Assembly (NCBI GenBank): GCA_903885565.1
Contig: CAISJI010000033.1
Coordinates: forward strand, 1 to 32,688
Source of the DNA: an uncultured Planctomycetaceae bacterium
Lineage (GTDB): Bacteria; Planctomycetota; Planctomycetia; Pirellulales; UBA1268
DNA: 32,688 bases
Direction of reading: 5' to 3'
The first letter of the stretch is position 1. Every line of letters starts with the position of its first letter. Positions 1 through 7,704 of this stretch are shown here, in pieces. A program made the position numbers and the translations under genes. A model generated the notes under the pieces. The model saw only the letters and a program-made list of their open reading frames with translations. It was not told where the DNA came from and did not search any database.

Positions 1-2
1 AG

Positions 3-101
3 CAGGCGGGCGTGCGGATGCCGAGTTTCTTCGGCTACATGCTCTATAGCTTCGGAGTGCTCCTGCCGGTGTTCGTGCTGGTATCCTTTCTGTTCCTGTA
101 G
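3..101 (+). CDS. C-terminal end of a membrane protein, possibly an ion transporter (partial)
   Basis: An open frame enters from the left edge and ends at TAG 99-101. The 32 visible residues are a short polar stretch (QAGVRMPSF) followed by a strongly hydrophobic helix rich in L, V and F that runs to the last residue. This is the usual end of a multi-pass inner-membrane protein. The wording resembles the tail of NhaD/CitT/ArsB-type transporters, but 32 residues are too few to decide. The stop lies 7 bases before the ribonuclease D start, so the two may share a transcript. Confidence 0.45.
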   Translation, partial: QAGVRMPSFFGYMLYSFGVLLPVFVLVSFLFL

Positions 102-108
102 ACTCGGG

Positions 109-1419
109 GTGTTGTGTTCGGCGCGGATGCGGCAGGCTCCACTGCGTTCCCTGCCTTGGCTTTCGCGTTTCCCTCTCCTCTGGCGACCCCCCTGCGTGCC
201 CACCCATCCCTCTTCGGCAGGCTTTGAGCATGTCACGACCGATTCGCAATTGGCGGATCTGGTTGAGCGGCTTTCGGCTCACAGCCATCTGGCGTTCGAC
301 ACCGAGTTCGTGTCGGAGCACACCTACCGCAGCCAACTCTGCCTGATCCAGGTGGCGGCCCCCGGCATCCTGGCCGTGATCGACACGCTGAAGGTGCGCG
401 AGCTCGACGCCTTCTGGCGGCTCATGACGGTGCCGGGCCGCACCACCGTCGTGCATGCTGGCCGGGAGGAGATGGGGTTCATCCTGCACGCCATCTCAAC
501 CCGCCCGTCCTCGCTGTTTGATGTGCAGGTGGCGGCGGGGCTGGTCGATCACGATTATCCCGCCGGCTACGCCTCGATTGTGCGGCGCTTCTTAAACCTG
601 CCGACCAACAAAGGCGAAACCCGCACCGACTGGCGGCAGCGGCCCCTCTCGCAGGCGCAACTCGACTACGCCCTCGACGATGTTCGGCATTTGGAGCAGA
701 TCTGGCGAAAGCTGGAGGGGAAGCTCGCCGCCAAGGAGCGCACTGCCTGGATGGACGAGGAGATGGCGGCCTGGCAGGACGACGTTGAGGAGTCGTTCAT
801 TCGGAAGCGCTGGCGTCGGGTGTCGGGTTTGAGCGGCCTGTCGCGGCGCGAGCTGGCGGTGGCCCGCGAACTGTGGCACTGGCGCGATTCCGTGGCGGAG
901 AGCCGCGACATGCCCCCCAAGCGCGTGCTGCGCGACGACCTTCTGGTCGAGCTCTGCCGGCGCAAAAGCGCCGATCAGCAGCAGATCGCAGCGATCCGCG
1001 GGATGCAGCGCTCTGATCTGCGCCACATCATGAACGGCCTTTCGGAAGCGATTGCGCGGGGCTTGGAGCTGCCCGAAGAAGAATGCCCCGGCGGCGAACG
1101 CTTCCGCGCTCCGCCGGCGCAACTGGCTGTGCTGGGGCAGTTTCTGGCCACGGCGATGGCGGGGATGTGCCGGCAGATGCAGCTGGCACCGGCGCTGGTC
1201 GGCACCTCGTCGGACATGCGCGATCTGCTGGCCCACAAGCTGGGCTACCAAGCGGCCGACCGCGAACCGCTGCTGGTCTCGGGCTGGCGGGCGGAGGTGG
1301 TGGGGCCACTGGTAGACGATCTGTTGGCGGGCCGGGCGGCGCTGCGGATCGGCGACATCAACGCCCCCGATCCGCTCGTGATTGAGCGTTTCACCACGCA
1401 GGACAAGCCGAGCAGCTAA
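109..1419 (+). CDS. rnd: Ribonuclease D (DEDD 3'-5' exoribonuclease with HRDC domain)
   Basis: This is a 3'-5' exonuclease expected to trim tRNA and other structured RNA 3' ends in the cytoplasm. The DEDD domain spans about residues 45-205. Exo I is FDTEFVSEHTYRSQ with D64 and E66. Exo II is HAGREEMGF near residues 116-124. The conserved block GETRTDW lies at 169-175, and Exo III YALDDVRHL (187-195) gives the DEDDy-type tyrosine and D191. An HRDC-like helical region follows from about 245. At the Exo II metal site the E. coli enzyme has Asp (HAGSED), whereas here the residue is Glu (E121). GTG 109 opens the longest frame; ATG 127 is an alternative, and the first 40 residues look non-conserved. 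The 436-residue length is slightly above the usual 370-400. The next gene starts 14 bases after the stop. Confidence 0.93.
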   Translation: MLCSARMRQAPLRSLPWLSRFPLLWRPPCVPTHPSSAGFEHVTTDSQLADLVERLSAHSHLAFDTEFVSEHTYRSQLCLIQVAAPGILAVIDTLKVRELDAFWRLMTVPGRTTVVHAGREEMGFILHAISTRPSSLFDVQVAAGLVDHDYPAGYASIVRRFLNLPTNKGETRTDWRQRPLSQAQLDYALDDVRHLEQIWRKLEGKLAAKERTAWMDEEMAAWQDDVEESFIRKRWRRVSGLSGLSRRELAVARELWHWRDSVAESRDMPPKRVLRDDLLVELCRRKSADQQQIAAIRGMQRSDLRHIMNGLSEAIARGLELPEEECPGGERFRAPPAQLAVLGQFLATAMAGMCRQMQLAPALVGTSSDMRDLLAHKLGYQAADREPLLVSGWRAEVVGPLVDDLLAGRAALRIGDINAPDPLVIERFTTQDKPSS

Positions 1420-1433
1420 GCGCTCAAGCCAGC

Positions 1434-1937
1434 ATGCACCCCGCCACCCTGCCCCCACAAGAATTGCTGCGAGCGTGCGAAGAAACCCGCACCAGGCGTG
1501 GTGGCCCGGGGGGCCAGCATCGCAATAAGGTGGAAACGGCGGTGGTGCTCCTCCATCGCCCCACGGGGGTTTCCGCCGAGGCAGCCGAGCGGCGCTCGCA
1601 GGAGGAAAATCGGCGGATGGCGCTCAAGCGGCTGCGGCTGCGGCTGGCGCTTCAGTGGCTGCCGCAGCCGGCATCAGGCCCCCATGAGCCCTCGCCGCTG
1701 TGGCTCACGCGGGCCAAGGCCGGGCGGCTGGCGGTGGCCCTGGAGCATGACGACTATCCGGCACTTCTGGCCGAGGCGCTGCAGGCGCTTGAGGCCAGTG
1801 CATTCGACGTGGCGGCTGCGGCCGCGGCGCTCCACGTGAGCACCTCGCAACTGCTCAAGCTCTTCCGCCGGGTGCCGGCGGCATGGGTGCAGCTCAACCG
1901 GCTGCGCCTGGCGCGGGGCCTGCCGCCGCTGCGGTGA
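1434..1937 (+). CDS. Release-factor-like peptidyl-tRNA hydrolase (RF-1 domain, GGQ motif)
   Basis: A 167-residue protein carrying the class-I release factor catalytic loop, RRGGPGGQHRNKVETAV, with GGQ at residues 26-28. That motif hydrolyses the ester bond of peptidyl-tRNA in the ribosomal peptidyl transferase centre. No codon-recognition domain is present, so it resembles ArfB/C12orf65-like rescue factors rather than RF1 or RF2. The following helix EENRRMALKRLRLRL is typical of the fold. The C-terminal half (about 105-167) is helical with a helix-turn-helix-like stretch (VSTSQLLKLFRRV) and lacks the long Lys/Arg tail of E. coli ArfB. A role in ribosome rescue is inferred, not shown. It starts 14 bases after rnd and may be cotranscribed. 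Confidence 0.85.
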   Translation: MHPATLPPQELLRACEETRTRRGGPGGQHRNKVETAVVLLHRPTGVSAEAAERRSQEENRRMALKRLRLRLALQWLPQPASGPHEPSPLWLTRAKAGRLAVALEHDDYPALLAEALQALEASAFDVAAAAAALHVSTSQLLKLFRRVPAAWVQLNRLRLARGLPPLR

Positions 1938-1975
1938 GTTTGAAACCTCCATCTGCCAGCGGCCCCAGGCCGAGC

Positions 1976-1988
1976 AGGAGTCGTCATC
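1976..1988 (+). promoter_or_regulatory. Shine-Dalgarno AGGAG followed by an ATC codon (putative non-AUG start)
   Basis: AGGAG at 1976-1980 is followed by TCGTC and then ATC at 1986, in frame with the GMC oxidoreductase. Spacing and sequence are those of a normal ribosome binding site, but the codon in the start position is ATC. The alternatives are a CTG at 1953 or a one-base sequencing error turning ATG into ATC. Confidence 0.45.
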
Positions 1989-3503
1989 AGAACCCCCGCT
2001 GACATCATTATTATCGGTGCTGGAACGGCGGGGTGCGTCGTGGCCAGACGACTGGCGGAGCAAACCGGCAAGCGGGTGCTGGTGATCGAGGCGGGGCCGA
2101 GCTATCCCGGCTGGGCGCTCCAGATGCCGCTGGCCAGCCTCCGGCTGCGGACGGCCTGGTCGTGGAACTTGGAAAGCGTGCCGCAGCCGCAGCTCAATGG
2201 CCGGCGGATGAGGTTTCCGATGGGCCGAGTCGTCGGCGGAACCGCGTCTGTCAACGCCATGGTGGCAGCCGCCGGCGCTCAGGGAGACCACGACGCGTGG
2301 GCAGCCGCCGGATGCCCGGGGTGGGCCTGGGCCGACCTGCAGCCCTGCCTCGAGCGGGCGACTGCGGCGGCGAAGCGGTCCCTGCTGCCGATCGGTCGGC
2401 CCGTGTACGAGTCGGCGTTTTCGCAAGCCTTTCTGCAAGCATGCGCCGAGGAAGGCCTGCGGCGACAGGACCCGCTCAGCGGCGCGGAGGCTGAGACATG
2501 TGGGATGTTTGGTTTGTTTCAGCAGGGGGGCGGCAGACTCAGTGCCGCCCGGTATCTCCATGACGTGCAACCGGCTGGAGGCCTTACGCTGCTGCCCCGC
2601 ACCGAGGTCCGCAGGGTTGTGTTGGAGGGCACGCGGGCGGTGGGGGTGGAGCTGGGTGGCCGGCGGGGCCGCGGTCAGATCCTGGCCAGAGAAGGAGTGA
2701 TCGTATGCGCCGGCACGATCCTCTCCCCCCGGATCCTGCACAGCTCCGGCATCGGACCGACGCAGGCGCTTGAGGCCGCCGGTCTGCCGGTGCTCGTCGA
2801 TCTGCCGGGAGTTGGGCAGAATCTGCAGGATCATTTCGGCGTGCCGGTGGTGGTGGAGTCGCGGGTACCGCCGCCGGGCAGGCCGGCACGCTGGCTGCAG
2901 GCCGCTGCGGAATGGGCGATCATGAGAACAGGGGTGATGGCCTCCAACTGCTGCGAGTCGGGATGCTTTCTCGGCCCCCCGGGGGCCTCACCCGAGATCG
3001 AGGTCTTTACGCACTTCCAGACCAGCCGGCATCCCCGGGCGGTCGAATTCTCCGTGGTGCTGTTGCATCCCCAGAGCCGCGGCAGACTCACACCCAATCC
3101 AGCCAATCCCTGGGGGCCGCCGCTGATCGATCCAGAGTTTCTCAGCAGCCCTGCCGACGCCCTGGCCCTGCAGGCGGGCGTGGCCAGAGTGCGCTCGCTC
3201 GTGCAGCAACCGGCTCTGAGGCGGTTTGGTCTGGGGCGGGAACTGCTGCCGGGGGCCCTCGATCTCCCTGCCTTCATGCGCGATCATGCCACCACCTACT
3301 ACCACCCGGCCGGCACCTGCCGCATGGGTTCCGATCGACTCGCTGTGGTCGATCCGCGGCTGCGGGTACATGGGCTGGATAACCTGTGGGTGGTCGACAA
3401 CTCCATCATGCCGACCATCACTGGCGGCCATACCGCCGCCACGGCCCTCATCATCGGGGAGCGTGCTGCTGATATTCTCTCGGCCGATCTGGCTCATCGC
3501 TAA
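1986..3503 (+). CDS. GMC-family FAD-dependent oxidoreductase (non-canonical start)
   Basis: A flavoprotein of the glucose-methanol-choline oxidoreductase family, probably oxidising an alcohol, sugar or choline-like substrate. The FAD loop DIIIIGAGTAG is at residues 6-16 of the proposed protein. It is followed by VLVIEAGP, the substrate/FAD region GRVVGGTASVNAM, GMC signature 2 (GTILSPRILHSSGIGP), and the C-terminal catalytic pair in HPAGTCRMG (H440) and GGHTAA (H482). The first canonical start (GTG 2040) lies after the Rossmann glycines, so it would delete the FAD loop. Between the in-frame TGA at 1941 and 2040 there is no ATG, GTG or TTG. The best-placed codon is ATC 1986, five bases after AGGAG (1976-1980). 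Family identity is firm; the start is inferred. No signal peptide is visible. Confidence 0.9.
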   Translation: MRTPADIIIIGAGTAGCVVARRLAEQTGKRVLVIEAGPSYPGWALQMPLASLRLRTAWSWNLESVPQPQLNGRRMRFPMGRVVGGTASVNAMVAAAGAQGDHDAWAAAGCPGWAWADLQPCLERATAAAKRSLLPIGRPVYESAFSQAFLQACAEEGLRRQDPLSGAEAETCGMFGLFQQGGGRLSAARYLHDVQPAGGLTLLPRTEVRRVVLEGTRAVGVELGGRRGRGQILAREGVIVCAGTILSPRILHSSGIGPTQALEAAGLPVLVDLPGVGQNLQDHFGVPVVVESRVPPPGRPARWLQAAAEWAIMRTGVMASNCCESGCFLGPPGASPEIEVFTHFQTSRHPRAVEFSVVLLHPQSRGRLTPNPANPWGPPLIDPEFLSSPADALALQAGVARVRSLVQQPALRRFGLGRELLPGALDLPAFMRDHATTYYHPAGTCRMGSDRLAVVDPRLRVHGLDNLWVVDNSIMPTITGGHTAATALIIGERAADILSADLAHR

Positions 3504-3701
3504 GCCGTGTGTCAGCGGCGAGCCGCCCCCCCAAGCCCCCTTACAACCGGCATAATCGACTCAAGCTGCCCAGCCCGAACAGCCGATACTGCCGATACGG
3601 TTTTGGTTCGCAGCATTCCGCGCGGTTTCGGCAACGCCTCGGCCCTAAAAAAACTGGACCGAGATGGGGGCTGTGCGGCACAGCATCTGGGCATGATCGG
3701 C

Positions 3702-4484
3702 ATGAAGAAACTGCTGGTGTGGCTGCTCTGCGTGGCTGTTGCGGCGCCAGGCTGCACGCATCTCCAGCTGAAGCGCAGCACCGCCTTCACGCGAAACTCT
3801 CTCGCTGAACTGCGCTACACGCACATTCTCGACAATCTGGCGCTGATGGTGGCCAATCCCGCCGCGGTGCCCAACCCCGTGGTGATCAGCGGCGGCGTGG
3901 TGCAGGTCAGCGACAACGGCGCCGGCACCGGCGACATCACCAACATCTTTCCCTTCGGGCTGCTCAACGCCAGCCGGACAGTCTCGGAGCAGTGGTCGCT
4001 CTCGCCGCTGCAGAATGCAGAGAAGCTGGCACTGATGCGCTGTGCCTTCCAGATCCTCCTCAATTCACAACTTCAATACGATCCCCCCTGCGCCGAGCAG
4101 TTGCAGCATGCCCTGGGGTGCGACGACCTCTGCGAGGCGATCCCCCGCGGCTGGTTTCATGCCGGCTGCAAGCGCGACGTGCCGAAGACGGCCCTCTACT
4201 GCGGCCACTACCAAGACACCTATGTGTGGGTGATGGATGACGGCCTCAACGACTTCAGCAAGTTCTATCTGACGATGATGCGGCTCTATCAGCTTGAGCT
4301 GGAGAAGAAGACGGCGAACGTGACGCGCACGTACGAGGGGGGGCCCGCCGATGGGGTGCTGTCACAGACGGTAGTGCAGACGGTGGAGGAACTGCCGCTG
4401 ACTGACACGCCGAATCCCTTCAAGGGCTCGGGAGAATTCCCCGTCACCGGCCAGGGGCTGCAGTTCATCCCGACCGCGCCGTAG
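3702..4484 (+). CDS. Lipoprotein of unknown function
   Basis: A 260-residue protein with a lipoprotein signal: MKKLLVWLLCVAVAAPGC, with a lipobox-like APGC whose Cys18 would be lipidated. The open frame extends upstream, but ATG 3702 (or 3693, three residues earlier) puts the charged MKK directly before the hydrophobic stretch, so 3702 is preferred. The mature part is acidic and contains a cysteine cluster around residues 125-170 (PPCAEQL, GCDDLCEAI, HAGCKRD, YCGHYQ) and a YVWVMDDGLNDFSKFYL stretch. I do not recognise the family. Lipidation and envelope location are inferred from the signal. It lies about 200 bases after the oxidoreductase; no clear promoter was identified in that gap. Confidence 0.75.
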   Translation: MKKLLVWLLCVAVAAPGCTHLQLKRSTAFTRNSLAELRYTHILDNLALMVANPAAVPNPVVISGGVVQVSDNGAGTGDITNIFPFGLLNASRTVSEQWSLSPLQNAEKLALMRCAFQILLNSQLQYDPPCAEQLQHALGCDDLCEAIPRGWFHAGCKRDVPKTALYCGHYQDTYVWVMDDGLNDFSKFYLTMMRLYQLELEKKTANVTRTYEGGPADGVLSQTVVQTVEELPLTDTPNPFKGSGEFPVTGQGLQFIPTAP

Positions 4485-4578
4485 TTGCTCGTGGAAAAGC
4501 CCACGCGAACGGGATCTTTCTCCAAACACTCGCGCACCAGCCCTCCGCTGGTCTGCCAAAACACTCTACGATGGTTGC

Positions 4579-5517
4579 ATGGATGCTCTTCCCTCTCCCC
4601 CACCTCGCTCAACGCTAGCCCGCTGGTGGACCGACTCCCGCGCAAGCTTGCCGGCGGCCATCGGCTTGGTTCTCATTGCCAGCGGCTGCATCTACGGGCT
4701 GATGTGGGCAGTGGTGGGCGGGTCCTGGGAAGGGCCGGTGTCGCTGCGAAAGCCGATTCTGTTTGGCATCTCGGGAGGCCTCACGCTCCTGTCGCTCGGC
4801 TGGGCATGGGCGCAGCTGCCGTGGCGGCGGGGGGATCGCTGGCTGGCCGGGTCGCTGGCGGTGGCCCTCCTAATTGAGGTCGTGGCGATCGACTACCAGC
4901 AGTGGCGGGGAGTGCCGAGCCATTTCAACCGGCAGACCCCCTTCGACTCATTTCTCTACGACGCCCTCGGCCTGCTCATTCTCTGGGTGACGCTGATCGC
5001 GGTCGATCTGATGATCAGGTTCTTCTGGCAAAAGACAGCGCTCCCGGCCGACATGCTGTTGGCTGCGCGGGGTGGGCTGGTGCTGCTGGTGGTCTCGTGC
5101 CTGCTTGGCATCTGGGTGAGCGTGCTGGGCGAACTTCGCCAGCAGGCAGGGCTGGAGCCGGAGCGATTTGGCTTGGCGGGCGTGCCGAAATTTCCGCATG
5201 GGGCAGTGATCCATGCGCTGCAGTGGCTGCCGCTGTTGGCCTGGGGGGCGAGGCTCGCTGGCTTGCCGGAGCAGGCCCGCCTGCGGCTGGTTGCTTCCGC
5301 GACGCTCGGCACGCTGCTGGTGGGATTTTTTGCTGTTGCGCAAACGCTGCTGGGCCGCAGCCGCTGGGATACGACCTCCGCGACGCTCCTGGTGCTCATC
5401 GTGGGCCTGCTCCTCTTGGCAGCGCCAGCAGTGGCGATTGGCGTGGCGATCGTCAAAAAGGTGCCAGCCACCAAATCCAGAGAAGCTGGGGAAAATCGGC
5501 AAGGCCTGGGCTTGTGA
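4579..5517 (+). CDS. Multi-pass membrane protein of unknown function (about eight helices)
   Basis: A 312-residue protein with about eight hydrophobic segments, near residues 25-45, 60-78, 90-108, 125-148, 158-180, 208-228, 234-254 and 266-288. The loops hold many Trp and charged residues (WEGPVSLRKP, DYQQWRGVPSHFN). No transporter or enzyme signature was recognised. The last 20 residues (from 293, KKVPATKSREAGENRQGLGL) are encoded by the first copy of a 48-bp repeat, so the native C-terminus probably lay elsewhere and the present tail was supplied by repeat DNA. ATG 4579 is the chosen start, just after the N-terminal boundary of the coding signal; no strong Shine-Dalgarno is visible. Confidence 0.75.
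   Translation: MDALPSPPPRSTLARWWTDSRASLPAAIGLVLIASGCIYGLMWAVVGGSWEGPVSLRKPILFGISGGLTLLSLGWAWAQLPWRRGDRWLAGSLAVALLIEVVAIDYQQWRGVPSHFNRQTPFDSFLYDALGLLILWVTLIAVDLMIRFFWQKTALPADMLLAARGGLVLLVVSCLLGIWVSVLGELRQQAGLEPERFGLAGVPKFPHGAVIHALQWLPLLAWGARLAGLPEQARLRLVASATLGTLLVGFFAVAQTLLGRSRWDTTSATLLVLIVGLLLLAAPAVAIGVAIVKKVPATKSREAGENRQGLGL
5455..5502 (+). repeat. 48-bp direct repeat, copy 1 (downstream of the HD-domain gene)
   Basis: This 48-bp stretch, beginning AAAAAGGTGCCAGCCACC, matches 6117-6164 with one mismatch. It covers the end of the preceding membrane-protein gene. Read on the minus strand, its end forms GGTG-GCTGG-CACC followed by TTTTT, which looks like a small intrinsic terminator for the leftward HD-domain gene. 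Confidence 0.9.
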
Positions 5518-5538
5518 TCTCACGAACTCACAACCGCG

Positions 5539-6099
5539 TCACCATTTTACGATTCCTCGCACCACCTTGAAGCCGCCACCAAGCGTTGAACCGCCATATT
5601 CCTTGGCCAAACGCAGGAGGGTTTTGTGAAACCCGCAGTTGGGAAATGTGGCTTCGACTTTGGCTATGGCCGATCTGGACATTCCCTTGCGGCACCACCC
5701 TTGCGTTGCGTCTATCCAATCGGCTTTACGGCAGGCCTCAATGACTTCTGCGTGCATTCCTGTGTACTTGAACACCTTGTGGTGCCAATGGATCGCGCCA
5801 CGCAAAGCGGCTGGGTCGATTCCCCAACCGTATTTTTCGTTGTCCTGAAGGGCGACAGCTTCTGAGGGCTCCAGATACGCCAGTTCCTGATCTGTCCACA
5901 GCCCGATGTCGTGATAAACGAATGCAGTTTCCACAATCTGTTCGTATTCGGTCGCGTTGCCCAAAAAGTGCATCGCGTAGGTGATGCACCGGTACACGTG
6001 GTTTCGATAGCCAGCAAAGTCGTGGCCGATCAGAGCTTGGTACGGCGCGAACAGCTCCTCAACACGGGGCCGCTCATCCTTGATAATGATGTCAAGCAC
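5539..6099 (-). CDS. HD-domain protein, probable metal-dependent phosphohydrolase
   Basis: A 186-residue protein with the HD-superfamily pattern: H34 in NHVYRCITYAMHFL, H63-D64 in FVYHDIGLW, a helix with IHWHHKVF (104-111) and a downstream aspartate in KADWID (127/130). Members typically hydrolyse phosphoester or nucleotide substrates with bound metal; the substrate here is unknown. GTG 6099 is chosen as the start. It follows a GAGAG sequence by 7 bases, and the longer open frame would translate the repeat copy at 6117-6164. The gene sits alone between two direct 48-bp repeats, running opposite to its left neighbour and in the same direction as the genes on its right. This suggests a small cassette-like insertion. 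Confidence 0.8.
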   Translation of the reverse strand: MLDIIIKDERPRVEELFAPYQALIGHDFAGYRNHVYRCITYAMHFLGNATEYEQIVETAFVYHDIGLWTDQELAYLEPSEAVALQDNEKYGWGIDPAALRGAIHWHHKVFKYTGMHAEVIEACRKADWIDATQGWCRKGMSRSAIAKVEATFPNCGFHKTLLRLAKEYGGSTLGGGFKVVRGIVKW

Positions 6100-6445
6100 T
6101 GTGAATCTCTCGAGCCAAAAAGGTGCCAGCCACCAAATCCAGAGAAGCTGGGGGAAATCGGCAACGCCGGCGAAACTTTGGCTCACTTGCTGAAATTGTC
6201 GGCAGACCCTCTTTCCCGGGCAGCATGGTCTCTTCTGATTGTCTCCACAGATCGATCAGGCCGGGAGTGCAGAAGAGAGGTTGCCACCGCGCATGAGCCG
6301 AAAGCCGCACATCCGCGCCACGAGCAGACTCCCAAGCAACGCGACCAGAATCGGCATCTCCGGTGTATGCAGCGGCTGTCGACCGAGGAACCCCACATGC
6401 CCCCCGGTCTGCCGCTCCGTATGGTACGGCCGGGTGCTCTCCCCG
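6100..6445. other. 346-bp gap holding a repeat copy and a possible micro-ORF
   Basis: The gap between the HD-domain start and the next minus-strand gene contains repeat copy 2. On the minus strand there is also a possible 33-residue ORF (ATG 6357 to TGA 6256), or 46 residues from GTG 6396. It has one hydrophobic segment (MPILVALLGSLLVARM). No clear ribosome binding site supports it. Nothing else was recognised. Confidence 0.4.
6117..6164 (+). repeat. 48-bp direct repeat, copy 2 (upstream of the HD-domain gene)
   Basis: Second copy of the 48-bp sequence, in the same orientation as 5455-5502 and offset by 662 bp. It lies 17 bp upstream of the HD-domain start codon. On the minus strand the hairpin GGTG-GCTGG-CACC plus TTTTT would end transcription coming from the right before the HD-domain gene. 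Confidence 0.9.
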
Positions 6446-7384
6446 TCAGCGTCGTGCGAACTCCTGCACCAAGGCCCCCAACGCCTGCCTCACATCTTCC
6501 AAGCTACCGACGGCGACGAACATGCGGAAGCGGTATTCGTCGGTGGCGATTCCCTTGTCGTTCCGCACCCGAAAGACGCAATTCCATTTAACCACCTTCT
6601 CATCCTGAAAACGGAAGCGGCCATACCCCGGCTTCTCCTGGCCGAGCGCCGGCTGGTCCGGGGCGAATACCCCCATCGCATAAGTCTTGGTCGGGGTAGC
6701 GAAGACGACCGGAAACCCTTGCTCGCCGGGGCCGTCATCCAACTCTTCCAGCGTGCCGGATTCGGGCAGGAACTTCCAGAACGAGGAGAACTCGGGGGGC
6801 ATGTATCCCGTCAGCGTCTCGAACTGAGCGTAGGTGTGCCGCTCACTCTGTGGGACTGTGAAAGTGACATCGTATTCGATGACATTGGCGAGTTGTTTGT
6901 GACCGATGTGAACACGCCGCGTCAGGAGGTGATCCGACAGCACCTTTTCGTTGAGAGCCAGCCGGCCGAACGACTTCTCGCCGGGGGGGAGCCAAAACGC
7001 CATCTGTGTTGTCGATTTCAGTTCGGCCCCCTCGGCCTGCAGTTGCAGCAACTTGCTCGACGTCTTTTCACCGGTGCCGTCTGCCCGCGAGCCGGCTTCC
7101 GTCGGGTTGAAGCACTCGGCCCAGAATTCACCCGCGGCTGCGCCGTCGAAACTGGCAGCGGATTGGAGTTGTCGGCCGTGGTCGTGGCTGTCGATAAACT
7201 CCTTGCCGCCCCAGGTCAGCGAATGAATCGCTCCGGCAAGCCGATCGGTCGTGGTGATAACAATCTCGGACGAGCCCGCCTTGCATTGAATGCTGGCATT
7301 TCCAAGCGGCGCTGGGCCCGGCTCATCGGCCCACGCGACCGTTCCGGCGAAGAATACGGCAGCGACGACAAGGCTACGGCCCAT
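6446..7384 (-). CDS. Secreted protein of unknown function
   Basis: A 312-residue protein with a clean signal peptide: MGRSLVVAAVFFAGTVAWA, probably cut before DEPGPAP. The rest looks like an all-beta extracytoplasmic domain with many aromatic residues (FDGAAAGEFWAECFNP, PPEFSSFWKF, YGRFRFQDEKVVKWN) and no catalytic signature I recognise. ATG 7384 is preceded by AGGAGAG at a spacing of 7 bases. A longer open frame exists on the opposite strand over this region, but it lacks domain-like sequence and a ribosome binding site. The signal peptide and Shine-Dalgarno both support the minus strand. Confidence 0.8.
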   Translation of the reverse strand: MGRSLVVAAVFFAGTVAWADEPGPAPLGNASIQCKAGSSEIVITTTDRLAGAIHSLTWGGKEFIDSHDHGRQLQSAASFDGAAAGEFWAECFNPTEAGSRADGTGEKTSSKLLQLQAEGAELKSTTQMAFWLPPGEKSFGRLALNEKVLSDHLLTRRVHIGHKQLANVIEYDVTFTVPQSERHTYAQFETLTGYMPPEFSSFWKFLPESGTLEELDDGPGEQGFPVVFATPTKTYAMGVFAPDQPALGQEKPGYGRFRFQDEKVVKWNCVFRVRNDKGIATDEYRFRMFVAVGSLEDVRQALGALVQEFARR

Positions 7385-7494
7385 CAGGAATCTCTCCTCA
7401 GCAGAATGTTTGCGATCACGTGCTCGCTACCAGAGGATTATCCATCAGGCTGGGACCTACCCGCAAACCCATGGCATCGAGTAGTTCGCAAGGC

Positions 7495-7704
7495 TCAGCA
7501 GTTGCCAGGGGACCAGCGTGTTCCGCATGTTTCAAAAGTTCCTGCACACGTTGGCACGGCGGCTCTCGGCAGCGTGTTCTCGCTTGGCTGAGCTTCTGGC
7601 GCACTCCTCAGGAGCTTGGCTTTGGCCAAGTGAAATTCATACTGGTTGATCGCCCCGGATTGATAGAGTCGCTGGAGCGCCTGCAATTCATGAACAACAT
7701 TCAT
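7495..7704 (-). CDS. Small SHOCT-like domain protein
   Basis: A 69-residue ORF whose N-terminal half, ELQALQRLYQSGAINQYEF followed by HLAKAKLL, matches the SHOCT pattern (short amphipathic helix, gly-x-ile turn, E/YEF, Lys-rich helix). SHOCT is usually the C-terminal tail of larger membrane or binding proteins. Here it stands alone and is followed by a low-complexity tail, so this may be a remnant of a larger gene rather than an intact one. ATG 7704 has a G-rich sequence upstream at long spacing. Function unknown. Confidence 0.45.
   Translation of the reverse strand: MNVVHELQALQRLYQSGAINQYEFHLAKAKLLRSAPEAQPSENTLPRAAVPTCAGTFETCGTRWSPGNC

Noticed and set aside
1674..2834. A 386-residue minus-strand open frame across the release-factor-like and GMC genes
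   Set aside because: It covers two genes with firm catalytic motifs on the + strand and shows no family pattern itself.
6239..7591. A 450-residue open frame on the + strand opposite the secreted hypothetical gene
   Set aside because: It has no ribosome binding site, no signal or domain-like sequence and a composition typical of an antisense shadow in high-GC DNA. The minus strand has a signal peptide and Shine-Dalgarno.
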